Assembly: GCF_900113665.1 (NCBI RefSeq)
Contig: NZ_FOQD01000010.1
Coordinates: 124,001 to 188,000 of the forward strand
Source: Planctomicrobium piriforme
GTDB lineage: Bacteria; Planctomycetota; Planctomycetia; Planctomycetales; Planctomycetaceae
Reading direction: 5' to 3'
Length of the DNA stretch: 64,000 nt
In this document: in pieces, positions 34,555 through 42,407 of the stretch
Layout: every line of letters starts with the position of its first letter
Numbering within the stretch: position 1 is the stretch's first letter
Notes under the pieces: model-generated
What the model was told of the DNA's origin: nothing
Database searches by the model: none
The model's input: the letters and a program-made list of their open reading frames with translations, nothing else
Translations under genes and position numbers: made by a program

Positions 34555-36825
34555 CTATTGAATCTCAGGCGCTGATTCGGGCCCACTCGTCACCGGGGCC
34601 GGCGAGGCGGGTTGCGAGAGGATCTCTTGTCGGGCCGCGGCGAGCGTCGGCTTCAATGTGCCGATCACGCTGGCGAGGGCAATTCTCACCTGTGGATCGG
34701 TTTCGTTCTGCCAGATGCCGGGAATCGTCTCGGCCACCTTCGGCATTAGCAGCAGCCCGAACCGCTGGATGTGGAACGCCAACTGGTAGGCCGCGAGCTG
34801 ACGCAGCGGACTGGAAATGGTGGTGGAGTTCGCGACGTTGAACAGTTCGTTCTGCACGTTCGGGCGTCCGATCGCGCCCAACGTGATCAGTGCGTCTTCT
34901 GCCACGTCCGGGTTGAAAATCGCGTTCGTCAGTGCTGGCTCGGCCGGTTCGAGATCGAACACGTTGGCAATGTTGCGAACTGCAATCCGACGCAGCCAGG
35001 CGGATGCTTCCCGCATCTGATTGAGCCGCTGATCCGGCGTCATTGTCGGAGGACTGAGCTGCACGAGGAATGGCTGAAGCGTGCGGCTGAGCTGAGCAGC
35101 GTCGGTTCCTTCATCCAGGAACAGGACGTTGTGATAGTGTGAGGCGAAGTCGACATAGCGGTCGCGAATCCCCTTGGGACCGTAAATCACGACGGGAATA
35201 TTCGCTGTTCGAGCGTCCGCACGCAGATTCGCCACCGTCTGCGAGAGTTCCCAGCGAATCACGTTGGGATGCAGCACCGCCAGCGTGATATTGCCCTGTT
35301 CGGCGGCGAGCTTGAAGCCGTCCATGCCGGTCGATGCCAGCGTGGCCGGAAAGCCCAGTTCCGTAAACAAGCTGGCCGTCTGCTGTGCCCGAGACACGTT
35401 CGGATCCATCACGACGCTTGACGCCATGGCTTCTGTATTCAGCGCCCGGGCGAGAATTTCGACAACTCGTCGGGAGTTGCGAAAGGGCTGCGTCGGCTCC
35501 CAACGCAGAATGGTCGTTGCGGCGGCAAACTGGACTCGAGCTTCAGGAGCATCGAGGGCATCGGTCACCGCGCTGTGCCCCTGCTTCGCGAGCAGGAGAT
35601 GCGGCGAACCGTTCAGAGCCAGGGCTTCCAGCACCGCTAGTTGGGCGCCGATCAGCTTGTGGTCGAGTGCGTACTGCAGCACCCGTTCGCAGACATCCGG
35701 ACCGCAGCGCACGGCCAGGTCCAGCGCGGAGTCGGGGCCGGCCGGCAACGGCGTTTTCCAGCCATTCTGTTCGACAGCCCGCATCAGCAGCGCCGTCAGC
35801 AGAACGACGGGGGGCTGTCCTGAATCCGGAGCCAGCAACGTCGCCTCACGGGCAAGGCGTTCTGCCAGAAACAGCGATGCCTGAGCCCGCGGCACGGGAT
35901 GTTCGACGACGGTTCCCGCTTCCACGCTCCAGGTCCAGACTGGAATTTCAGTCATCTCTTCGTAGAGCTGCGGCCATTGATAAGAGCCGTCGAGATGCTG
36001 TGTGGCGGCGGCCAGCATGCTCTTCACCGCCCCGTCGGACGACAATCGGTTCACCGCCTGACCGTCGCCATAACGCAGTCGGGCCAGTGCGATCCGGGCA
36101 GCGCCGCGGGTTCCGGCCGGCTGACCTTCAGCGAACGCCGGATACCACAGCCACAACATGTTCGATTCAGAACCGACCTTGCCCAGCACGTCTGCCGCAA
36201 CGGCGCGGACTTCTTCATTGGGAGAAGCGAGAGCGCCAATCAGCGGCGGAATTGCTTCCGTTCCCAGTCGCGTGAGCGTAACGGCCAGCGTATCGCGTCC
36301 AACGCCCAGGTCGCCGTCGAGATGCTTGAGGATCGGTGGCACCGCGTACGGGCCCATGTGCCGCAGTTCAGTCAAGGCTTCCGCGCGTTCGCGGGCGCTT
36401 CCGCCGAGTTTGGCAATCAACCCGTCGGCATAGCCCGGCTGGGAGATCTGATTTTGAACGGCAGCCGTCAGGCGATCGAGGAGCGTCGTCGCGGGTGGAT
36501 TGAGTTCCTTCAGCCGCGTCAGCTCGAGAAAGGTGCCGGTCCCGTGAGCCGTCCGCAGCGCCATCATGTCTTCATCAGACGGCTCGAGCGCCAGCGTCTG
36601 TTCGAGATAGTACTTGGCGAGATCGAGCCGCGCGAGCTTCACCATCAGCAGCGCTGCATCGAAATTTTCTGGAACGGTGGTCGGTTTCACGAACAGGGGA
36701 TCGCCCGGCGGCGGGCCCGGGGGAGCGGCGTCATCCTGAGCGAAGGCTCCGGTCGTCCAGACGAGCAGACACACACAGCTCCACGCCTGAACCCGGCTTG
36801 CGAATCGCACTTGCATGTCGATCAC
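34555..36825 (-). CDS. Secreted HEAT-repeat protein with receiver-like segment
   Basis: 756 aa with a signal peptide (SCVCLLVWTTGAFA, cut before QDDA) and a Pro-rich spacer. HEAT-type helical pairs are clear at about 135-245 (GPYAVPPILKHLDGDLGVG; EAIPPLIGALASPNEEVRAVAADVLGKVGS) and again at ~610-740. Between them, about residues 478-590, the sequence reads like a response-regulator fold (QQTASLFTELGFPATLASTG; ANIPVVIYGPKGIRD; VLFLDEGTDAAQLSRTLQPF) with no phospho-acceptor Asp at the expected site. Such HEAT proteins are abundant in planctomycetes and probably bind proteins or surfaces in the periplasm. The combination is by-eye inference. Confidence 0.85.
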   Translation of the reverse strand: MIDMQVRFASRVQAWSCVCLLVWTTGAFAQDDAAPPGPPPGDPLFVKPTTVPENFDAALLMVKLARLDLAKYYLEQTLALEPSDEDMMALRTAHGTGTFLELTRLKELNPPATTLLDRLTAAVQNQISQPGYADGLIAKLGGSARERAEALTELRHMGPYAVPPILKHLDGDLGVGRDTLAVTLTRLGTEAIPPLIGALASPNEEVRAVAADVLGKVGSESNMLWLWYPAFAEGQPAGTRGAARIALARLRYGDGQAVNRLSSDGAVKSMLAAATQHLDGSYQWPQLYEEMTEIPVWTWSVEAGTVVEHPVPRAQASLFLAERLAREATLLAPDSGQPPVVLLTALLMRAVEQNGWKTPLPAGPDSALDLAVRCGPDVCERVLQYALDHKLIGAQLAVLEALALNGSPHLLLAKQGHSAVTDALDAPEARVQFAAATTILRWEPTQPFRNSRRVVEILARALNTEAMASSVVMDPNVSRAQQTASLFTELGFPATLASTGMDGFKLAAEQGNITLAVLHPNVIRWELSQTVANLRADARTANIPVVIYGPKGIRDRYVDFASHYHNVLFLDEGTDAAQLSRTLQPFLVQLSPPTMTPDQRLNQMREASAWLRRIAVRNIANVFDLEPAEPALTNAIFNPDVAEDALITLGAIGRPNVQNELFNVANSTTISSPLRQLAAYQLAFHIQRFGLLLMPKVAETIPGIWQNETDPQVRIALASVIGTLKPTLAAARQEILSQPASPAPVTSGPESAPEIQ

Positions 36826-37298
36826 TCCCCTCGCGAACTCGTTCTCACACCGCTTGCGTCGCCTGAAAGCGCTTTTCAGGCCTGCAAAGTCAGGTTTTGT
36901 GCAGTGCCGTGAGCTGATTCCAGCAGGATGTCAGCGATTCCGTCACCGCCGCCGACAACGTCGGCCGAATCTCCCTATCTTACCAACGGGCGCGGTCGTA
37001 CCGTCGCGCCAGTTGGCAGTGAAACTATCGAATTCGCCGCCGCCGCGACTTGAACCCGGTGCCGTCGGCGGTCGCTGGCAGATCCGGATTGCTCGCGGGA
37101 ATCGTTACAAGTGGATCAGCCGGAAAAGGAACGGCTGACGAGAATTGGAAAGCCTTGTTTTCAAAATCCGAAATTCGAAGCACGAAATCCGAAACGAATT
37201 CAAAGACTCCGAAACGAATTCAAAGACTAATTTCGGATTTCGAGACTCGTGCTTCGAATTTTGACGATCGGCGACCAACTGCAAAAGTTGGTATCCCT
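36826..37298. promoter_or_regulatory. Intergenic leader with strong hairpin and AAATCCGAAA repeat
   Basis: No gene is seen. A hairpin at 36983-37016 pairs CCAAC and GGCGCG with CGCGCC and GTTGG across one mismatch, around a 10-nt loop. A smaller one (GCCTGAAA/TTTCAGGC) lies at 36861-36881. An inverted repeat has arms at 37161-37207 and 37230-37264 (AAATCCGAAATTCGAAGCACG and complement), within which the 20-nt unit CCGAAACGAATTCAAAGACT is perfectly doubled (37189-37228). The minus-strand promoter of the HEAT gene should lie here. Confidence 0.5.
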
Positions 37299-38564
37299 TC
37301 AAAGCTGGTAGCACATCAGCTTGTCCTGCTCGCGGAGATACAGCTTGCCCCCTGCGACGACCGGATGCGCCCAGCTTTCCCGCTCCTGGTATTCCGGCTT
37401 GAAAGTGCCCAGGAGTTCGTAGGTCTTTTCGTTGGCGTTGATGAGGGCGACGGTGCCGTCCTGATAGCGGAAAATGAGCTGGTCGTTGACTTCCGTCACC
37501 CCGGCCGAGCCCTCGCCGGGCGGACGAGCCTTGCCACCCCAGCGGACTTTGCCGGTCGGCAGATGCACGCAGATGGGAATTCCCTTGTTGTGCTGGTGCC
37601 CGGCGTAGATGAAGTCGCCGTCGAGAATCATCCCGCCGTGATGATTCTGAAACGTCTTCGGGTCGAGGAAATAGACCTCTTTGGCATTCACGCCCTCTTT
37701 GGTTTTCGTCAGCCGCAGCAGACACGCTCCGGTCTGGTATCCGGTCGAGGCGAAGATGAAATCCCCCTTCACTAGCGGAGTCGGGATATTGGCGATGTCA
37801 TTGGCCACCTTGTCGTAGCCCCACAGCAGTTTGCCGTCCTCGGCTCGAACTCCGATCAGGCCGTGCCCGACCATCTGCACATACTGTTTGGTCTTCGCTC
37901 CTTCAGAGATCACGATTGAGGAGTACCCGGCCCCATCCTTGCCGCGATCTCCCTGATACGGCACCGCCGTCCGCCAGATCTCCTTGCCGGTCAGCTTGTC
38001 GAGCGCCACCATCGCGGCCGCATCGCCGCCCGGTGTGCAGACCACACGGTCGCCATCCACCAGCGGCGACTCGGAGAACCCCCAGCCGGACATCAGCTTC
38101 CCGCCAAAGTCCTGTCGGAAATCGCGTGTCCAGATCACTTTGCCGTCGGCTGTGTTGAGACAGCAGATGCGGCCGTCCGAGCTGACGATATACAACCTGT
38201 CGCCGTCAATCGTGGGCGTACTCCGAGAGCCGGCGTAGTCGTGCTGCGGCGGTCCAGACGTGACGGGCGTCCGCCACACCGGCTTTTGGGATGCGAGATC
38301 GATGCAGACGACCGCCTGACCGTCTGGAAAATTGCCGGTGGTATAGAGTCGATTGTTGGCGATCGAGACGCTGGCGTAGCCGTTCCCCATCCCGGAAATG
38401 GTCCACAGATGTTGCGGCGGTTTCGATTTCCAGTCGAGCTTCAGGCCCGGCTCTTCCGACTTGCCGTCGCGGTTCGCTCCGCGCCACTGCGGCCAGTCTT
38501 CCGCGCCGAGCGCCGGAATCGCCAGACAGCCGATCGCGGCCAGAAAACAACAAACGAAGCGCAT
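37299..38564 (-). CDS. Secreted PQQ-binding-like beta-propeller protein
   Basis: 421 aa with a signal peptide (MRFVCCFLAAIGCLAIPALG, cut before AEDW). It is an outer-membrane-assembly (BamB)-like or dehydrogenase-like beta-propeller. The blade repeat is seen many times: LYTTGNFPDGQAVVCIDLAS, RLYIVSSDGRICCLNTADGKV, VVCTPGGDAAAMVALDKLTGK, IGVRAEDGKLLWGYDK. The start DWPQWRGANRDGKSEEPGL is the hallmark of the large planctomycete PQQ-propeller family. Whether PQQ is bound is not shown; catalytic Asp and Glu of alcohol dehydrogenases are not recognisable. Gene is isolated. Confidence 0.92.
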   Translation of the reverse strand: MRFVCCFLAAIGCLAIPALGAEDWPQWRGANRDGKSEEPGLKLDWKSKPPQHLWTISGMGNGYASVSIANNRLYTTGNFPDGQAVVCIDLASQKPVWRTPVTSGPPQHDYAGSRSTPTIDGDRLYIVSSDGRICCLNTADGKVIWTRDFRQDFGGKLMSGWGFSESPLVDGDRVVCTPGGDAAAMVALDKLTGKEIWRTAVPYQGDRGKDGAGYSSIVISEGAKTKQYVQMVGHGLIGVRAEDGKLLWGYDKVANDIANIPTPLVKGDFIFASTGYQTGACLLRLTKTKEGVNAKEVYFLDPKTFQNHHGGMILDGDFIYAGHQHNKGIPICVHLPTGKVRWGGKARPPGEGSAGVTEVNDQLIFRYQDGTVALINANEKTYELLGTFKPEYQERESWAHPVVAGGKLYLREQDKLMCYQL

Positions 38565-38935
38565 TGCCAGCTCTCCGAAGAAGCGGTGAGAGATTGCAGA
38601 CAGGACGCCTCGAATTCTAACGGCCCCGCAAACAGCTGTCAGCGGTGGTGCCGAGACAAAGAGAAATCAGGGGATTGAACCACGAAAAAGACGAAAGACA
38701 CGAAATATCATTCAATTGCCTGCTTGTGTGAGGCCAGAGGTCAAGGACCGACGTGGTTTCCCAGAGTCCTTTCGTGTCTTTCGCTTTTTTCGTGGTTTGT
38801 TCTTCTCCACTCTTCTCGATGCCCCGTGATGATCATCAATTGATGACTGGAGTCTCGACAAGAGTGATCTTGTCCAGTTGAATCGCATCACCCCCTGCAC
38901 TGGACACTCGACGCTGGACGCTCGACACTCCTCCC
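38565..38935. repeat. Intergenic region with ACCACGAAA inverted repeat
   Basis: No gene is seen. An imperfect inverted repeat has arms at 38678-38710 (GAACCACGAAAAAGACGAAA) and 38769-38803 (complement, ending TTTTTTCGTGGTTTG), enclosing ~60 nt. A tandem GGACACTCGACGCTGGACGC stretch (38901-38930) precedes the MFS start. Confidence 0.55.
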
Positions 38936-40234
38936 GTGGCCGAGAACCCCCAGATCGCTTCCGAACCGCTCGAAAACGACGCACACTCTCCGTCCGTTGT
39001 CGGTCAGGTGATGCAGAACCAGATGGTGTTTCAGGCAGGCAACTCGCTCACCACCGGTTCCTTCTTCAATTATTTCGTCTCGGGATTTCATCCTTCCGCC
39101 TTCTGGCTGGCGGTGTTGATGGTTCTGCCTGAGACGACGCAATCGCTGAGCGTTTTGACCCGCCGGCTAACTCTTCGAACCGGGCGCCGCAAACAACTCT
39201 GGCTGTTTGGTCTCATCACAGGCCGCTGTTTCGCATTGCTGATTCCTCTCGCACTGTTGTTTCCAAAAGGGGAATCATTTGAAACGAGCGCGGTCACTTT
39301 TCTCGTCTGCTGCACCGCCGGCTGGTACCTGCTGCAAGGACTGGCGTACGTCAACTATTTGTCCTGGCTGAGCGACTTGGCGCCTGCGAATTGTTGGGGG
39401 CATTTGTTCTCGCGCCGCCAGATGGCGGGGTTGCTGGTGGGAGTTTGTGTGCCTGGAGCGACGCTGTTGCTGCGAAAGCAGATTCTCAATCAACTGCCGC
39501 CCCATGCAGCAGCGTGGAGTTACGCGGCGATTTTCCTGCTCGGCGGCTTATTGACGATGGCCTCGGTCTTGCCGCTGCTTTGGATACCCGACGTCACGCT
39601 GCCTGCGGAATCCAGCAACAGACTCGGGCTGTGGAAGCTGCTGCAAGGAAACCGTGGCTTTCAATTGCTGCTCGCCTCCCGCTGGACGGCGGCGTTCTTT
39701 CAGGGACTCACTCAAACAGTTCTGTTCAAGTTTGCCTATGACGTGCTGAAAATCTCGCTGGAAACGTCGGTTGCCCTTGTCAGTCTGATGGTGCTGCTGC
39801 AGTTGCCGATGAGCTGGTGGGCCGGGCGGATCAGCGACCGCAATCAGGACCGCAACGGAGTCTTTGCCGGGATGTTGCTCGTGAGCGGGGCGCTCCCTTT
39901 CTGGCTAATGGCGACGCCGGAACGCTGGCAACTGCTCATTCCCGCCTATGTCCTCTGGAGCGGGTTCGCGATTGTGAACGTCTGCGGCACGAACTTGTGC
40001 CTGAAGCTTTCTCCCCGCAGCGACAACGTCGGACAATTGGCTTTGTATGAACAGGTCTCCGGCCTCGTCGCCGGTCTGGCCGGCCTGCTCGGCGGCTGGG
40101 CCCTGGACAGATTATTGAGTTCTTCCGGCGAGGACGCGTTTCGCTGGCCGATGCTGATTTCGTGGCTCGGCCGCATGGCCGCCCCCATGTGGCTGCTGGC
40201 AATTCGCCAACCCAACTCGAATCCTCCCCACTGA
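38936..40234 (+). CDS. Major facilitator superfamily transporter
   Basis: 432 aa, GTG start; a ~35-residue polar N-terminus precedes the membrane part. About 11-12 TM helices are visible (FALLIPLALLFPKGES, TFLVCCTAGWYLLQGLAYV, AWSYAAIFLLGGLLTMASVLPLLWI, TSVALVSLMVLLQLPMSWW). The loop GRISDRNQDRNGVFAGMLL resembles the MFS A-motif (GxxxDRxGRR) in the second half. Family members of this sort are annotated as MFS permeases without substrate. It is preceded by repeats and lies in front of the quinone oxidoreductase gene, separated from it by another repeat. Confidence 0.85.
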   Translation: MAENPQIASEPLENDAHSPSVVGQVMQNQMVFQAGNSLTTGSFFNYFVSGFHPSAFWLAVLMVLPETTQSLSVLTRRLTLRTGRRKQLWLFGLITGRCFALLIPLALLFPKGESFETSAVTFLVCCTAGWYLLQGLAYVNYLSWLSDLAPANCWGHLFSRRQMAGLLVGVCVPGATLLLRKQILNQLPPHAAAWSYAAIFLLGGLLTMASVLPLLWIPDVTLPAESSNRLGLWKLLQGNRGFQLLLASRWTAAFFQGLTQTVLFKFAYDVLKISLETSVALVSLMVLLQLPMSWWAGRISDRNQDRNGVFAGMLLVSGALPFWLMATPERWQLLIPAYVLWSGFAIVNVCGTNLCLKLSPRSDNVGQLALYEQVSGLVAGLAGLLGGWALDRLLSSSGEDAFRWPMLISWLGRMAAPMWLLAIRQPNSNPPH

Positions 40235-40295
40235 GTCAACAACCTGGGCGTTCTCGACTAGAATGCGTCGTGAACGAATCGAAGTAAAGACTTTC

Positions 40296-40390
40296 GCCAC
40301 AGATGAACACGGATGAAACACTGATTGAAACAAAAGAAGAATCTCAAGTTGATCTCTTCATCCGTGTTTCATCCGTGTCAATCAGTGGCT
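40296..40390. repeat. ACCACAGATGAACACGG-type inverted repeat
   Basis: The left arm (40296-40320, GCCACAGATGAACACGGATG) and right arm (40358-40390, complement with TTTCATCCGTGTCAATCAGTGGC) are imperfect complements around ~40 nt, between the MFS and oxidoreductase genes. Confidence 0.6.
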
Positions 40391-40434
40391 GAATCTCATT
40401 CATTTCAGCCCGCATCGCGAATGGAGGATCGATC

Positions 40435-41436
40435 ATGAAATGCGCTTATGTGACACAGCCTGGGCCGCCGGAGAGTCTGATTTATGGCGACCAGCCCGAT
40501 CCGGTTGTGCAGGCCCATCAAGTGCTGGTGAAGGTCAGCGTGTCGGCGATCAACCCGATCGACACATACATTCGCGCAGGCTCGATTCCGATGCCCGTCG
40601 AGTTCCCCTACACGCCGGGCTGCGATCTCGCCGGAACAGTGATCGCGATCGGAGAAAACGTCTCGCGATTCCGCGTCGGCGACCGGGTCTGGGGAACGAA
40701 TCAAGGTCTCTTCAAACGCCAGGGGACGATGGCGGAACTGGCGGCAGTCGATGAAGGCTGGCTGTACCATACCCCGGAAGGCATGAGCGACGAAGACGCT
40801 GCTGCCGGCGCGCTGACAGGCATCACATCCCATCTGGGATTGTTTCGCGACGCCCAGCTAAAAGCAGGCGAATGGGTGTTTGTGAACGGCGGCACTGGCG
40901 GGGTCGGCTCGATGGTTCTGCAACTCGCCAAAGCAGCAGGGGCTCGAGTCGTCACGACCGCCGGGTCCGAAGCCAAGCGGCAACTTTGCCTGGAACTGGG
41001 TGCAGACGTAGCGCTCGACTACAAATCCACGACACTTGACGACGAGATCAAGGCCGCCACAGCCGTCAACGGCGGCATCGATGTGTGGTGGGAAACGCAA
41101 CGCGAGCCAAACATCACGCGGACGATCGGCTTGATGAAACGCCGCGGACGGATCGTCGTCATGGCCGGACGTCAGGCACAACTGCAATTCACGCTGGGGC
41201 CGTTCTACACGAATGATCTCCAACTGCTGGGCTTCGCGATGTTCAATGCCTCGCCTGACGAGCAACGTCGCTCTGCCGACGACCTGAATGAATGGTACAC
41301 GCAAGGCCGCTGGAAGCCGCTGATCGGCGCCCGATTCCCCCTCATCGAAGCCGCCGCCGCCCACCGCCTGCAAGAAGAAAACACCCTCGGCCAGAAACAC
41401 ACGCTGACAGGCAAAGTCCTGGTCACCATCGGATAG
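40435..41436 (+). CDS. NADPH:quinone oxidoreductase (MDR superfamily)
   Basis: 333 aa with strong Shine-Dalgarno GGAGGATC just upstream. It belongs to the zinc-free medium-chain dehydrogenase/reductase group. The N-terminal GroES-like domain includes VSAINPIDTYIRAGS and FPYTPGCDLAGTVIAIGENV; the Rossmann motif is VNGGTGGVGSMVLQLAKAAGA (about 141-161), with the NADPH-type loop TAGSEAKR. No structural-zinc Cys cluster is seen. It should reduce quinones or enones with NADPH in the cytoplasm. The stop lies within the left copy of an inverted repeat that flanks panB. Confidence 0.93.
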   Translation: MKCAYVTQPGPPESLIYGDQPDPVVQAHQVLVKVSVSAINPIDTYIRAGSIPMPVEFPYTPGCDLAGTVIAIGENVSRFRVGDRVWGTNQGLFKRQGTMAELAAVDEGWLYHTPEGMSDEDAAAGALTGITSHLGLFRDAQLKAGEWVFVNGGTGGVGSMVLQLAKAAGARVVTTAGSEAKRQLCLELGADVALDYKSTTLDDEIKAATAVNGGIDVWWETQREPNITRTIGLMKRRGRIVVMAGRQAQLQFTLGPFYTNDLQLLGFAMFNASPDEQRRSADDLNEWYTQGRWKPLIGARFPLIEAAAAHRLQEENTLGQKHTLTGKVLVTIG

Positions 41437-41475
41437 CGGTCAGCCATCAGCATTCAGCCATCAGCAATTTCTGGC
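41431..41475. repeat. Left inverted repeat flanking panB
   Basis: GGATAGCGGTCAGCCATCAG and the following ~25 nt (to CTGGC at 41475) are the inverted counterpart of 42341-42378. Both ends share GGATAGCGGTCAGC, AGCCATCAG and TTTCTGGC blocks. It overlaps the stop of the oxidoreductase gene. Confidence 0.7.
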
Positions 41476-41509
41476 TCTGGACTCTAGACACTGGACACTC
41501 GACTCTCCC

Positions 41510-42286
41510 ATGAACGTTCCTGAATTTATGAACGCCAAGGCACAGGGCCGCAAGCTCTCTGTGCTGACCGCTTATGACTGCCTGTGGGCTGCGATGCTCG
41601 ATGAAGCCGGTATCGATGCCCTGCTCGTCGGCGACTCGATGGGCATGGTCTTTCAGGGCCAGACCAGCACCCTCCCCGTCACGCTCGAGCAGATGATTTA
41701 TCACGGCGAGATCGTCTGCCGGGCGACAAAAAAGGCGCTGGTCATCGTTGATCTTCCGTTCATGTCGTATCAGGTCAGCAGCCGTCAAGCGGTTCGCAAT
41801 GCAGGCAAGGTGCTGAAGGAAACCGGCTGCGGGGCGGTCAAGCTGGAGGGGGGCGTGCAGCAGGCGAAGACCATCGAACGGCTCGCTGCCTGCGACTTGC
41901 CGGTGATGGCCCATGTCGGCATGCGACCGCAGTCGGTGCGAAAACTCGGCAAAATGTCGGCCGTGCAGCGGGATGAAAAACAGTTGCTGGCCGACGCCGT
42001 CGCCGCCGAACGCTCCGGCGCCTTCGCGATTGTGCTGGAATTGATTCCCGCAGCCATTGCCCAGCGAATTACCGAAACGCTCACGATCCCCACGATTGGC
42101 ATCGGCGCCGGCCCCCACTGCGACGGCCAGGTGCTGGTGACCCCCGACATGTTCGGCCTGACAGGCTTCAAGCCAAAATTCATGAAGTTGTATGCCGACC
42201 TGAAATCGAGCATCATCGACGGTGCAAAACGCTATGCTGAAGACATTCGGAAAGGGGAGTTCCCGACCGAGCAGCATAGTCACTGA
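41510..42286 (+). CDS. panB: 3-methyl-2-oxobutanoate hydroxymethyltransferase
   Basis: 258 aa. It adds a hydroxymethyl group from methylene-tetrahydrofolate to 2-oxoisovalerate, giving ketopantoate, the first committed step of pantothenate synthesis. Family motifs include LTAYDCLWAAMLDEAGID, LVGDSMGMVFQGQTSTLPVT (Mg-binding DS), KLEGGVQQAKTIERLAACD, MAHVGMRPQSV, LELIPAAIAQRITETL (catalytic Glu region), and TIGIGAGPHCDGQVLV. The length fits the usual 260-280. No panC or panD is adjacent. The gene lies between ~40-nt inverted repeats and lacks a clear Shine-Dalgarno. Confidence 0.96.
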   Translation: MNVPEFMNAKAQGRKLSVLTAYDCLWAAMLDEAGIDALLVGDSMGMVFQGQTSTLPVTLEQMIYHGEIVCRATKKALVIVDLPFMSYQVSSRQAVRNAGKVLKETGCGAVKLEGGVQQAKTIERLAACDLPVMAHVGMRPQSVRKLGKMSAVQRDEKQLLADAVAAERSGAFAIVLELIPAAIAQRITETLTIPTIGIGAGPHCDGQVLVTPDMFGLTGFKPKFMKLYADLKSSIIDGAKRYAEDIRKGEFPTEQHSH

Positions 42287-42340
42287 GTGCGTTGAGAGTT
42301 TAGGGTTGAGCGTTGAGGGGGGAAGAGTCGAGAGTCTGAT

Positions 42341-42378
42341 GCCAGAAAATACTGATGGCTGATTGCTGACCGCTATCC
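42341..42378. repeat. Right inverted repeat flanking panB
   Basis: GCCAGAAAATACTGATGGCT through CGCTATCC is the inverted counterpart of 41431-41475. The preceding 42288-42340 stretch (GTTGAGAGTTTAGGGTTGAG and similar) is also low-complexity and has no gene. Confidence 0.7.
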
Positions 42379-42407
42379 ACTACGGGCGATGACAGGGGAC
42401 CGGGCCG

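Noticed and set aside
41431..42378. panB and flanking inverted repeats considered as a complete transposon
   Set aside because: No transposase and no target-site duplication are visible, and one repeat overlaps a neighbouring gene's stop codon.
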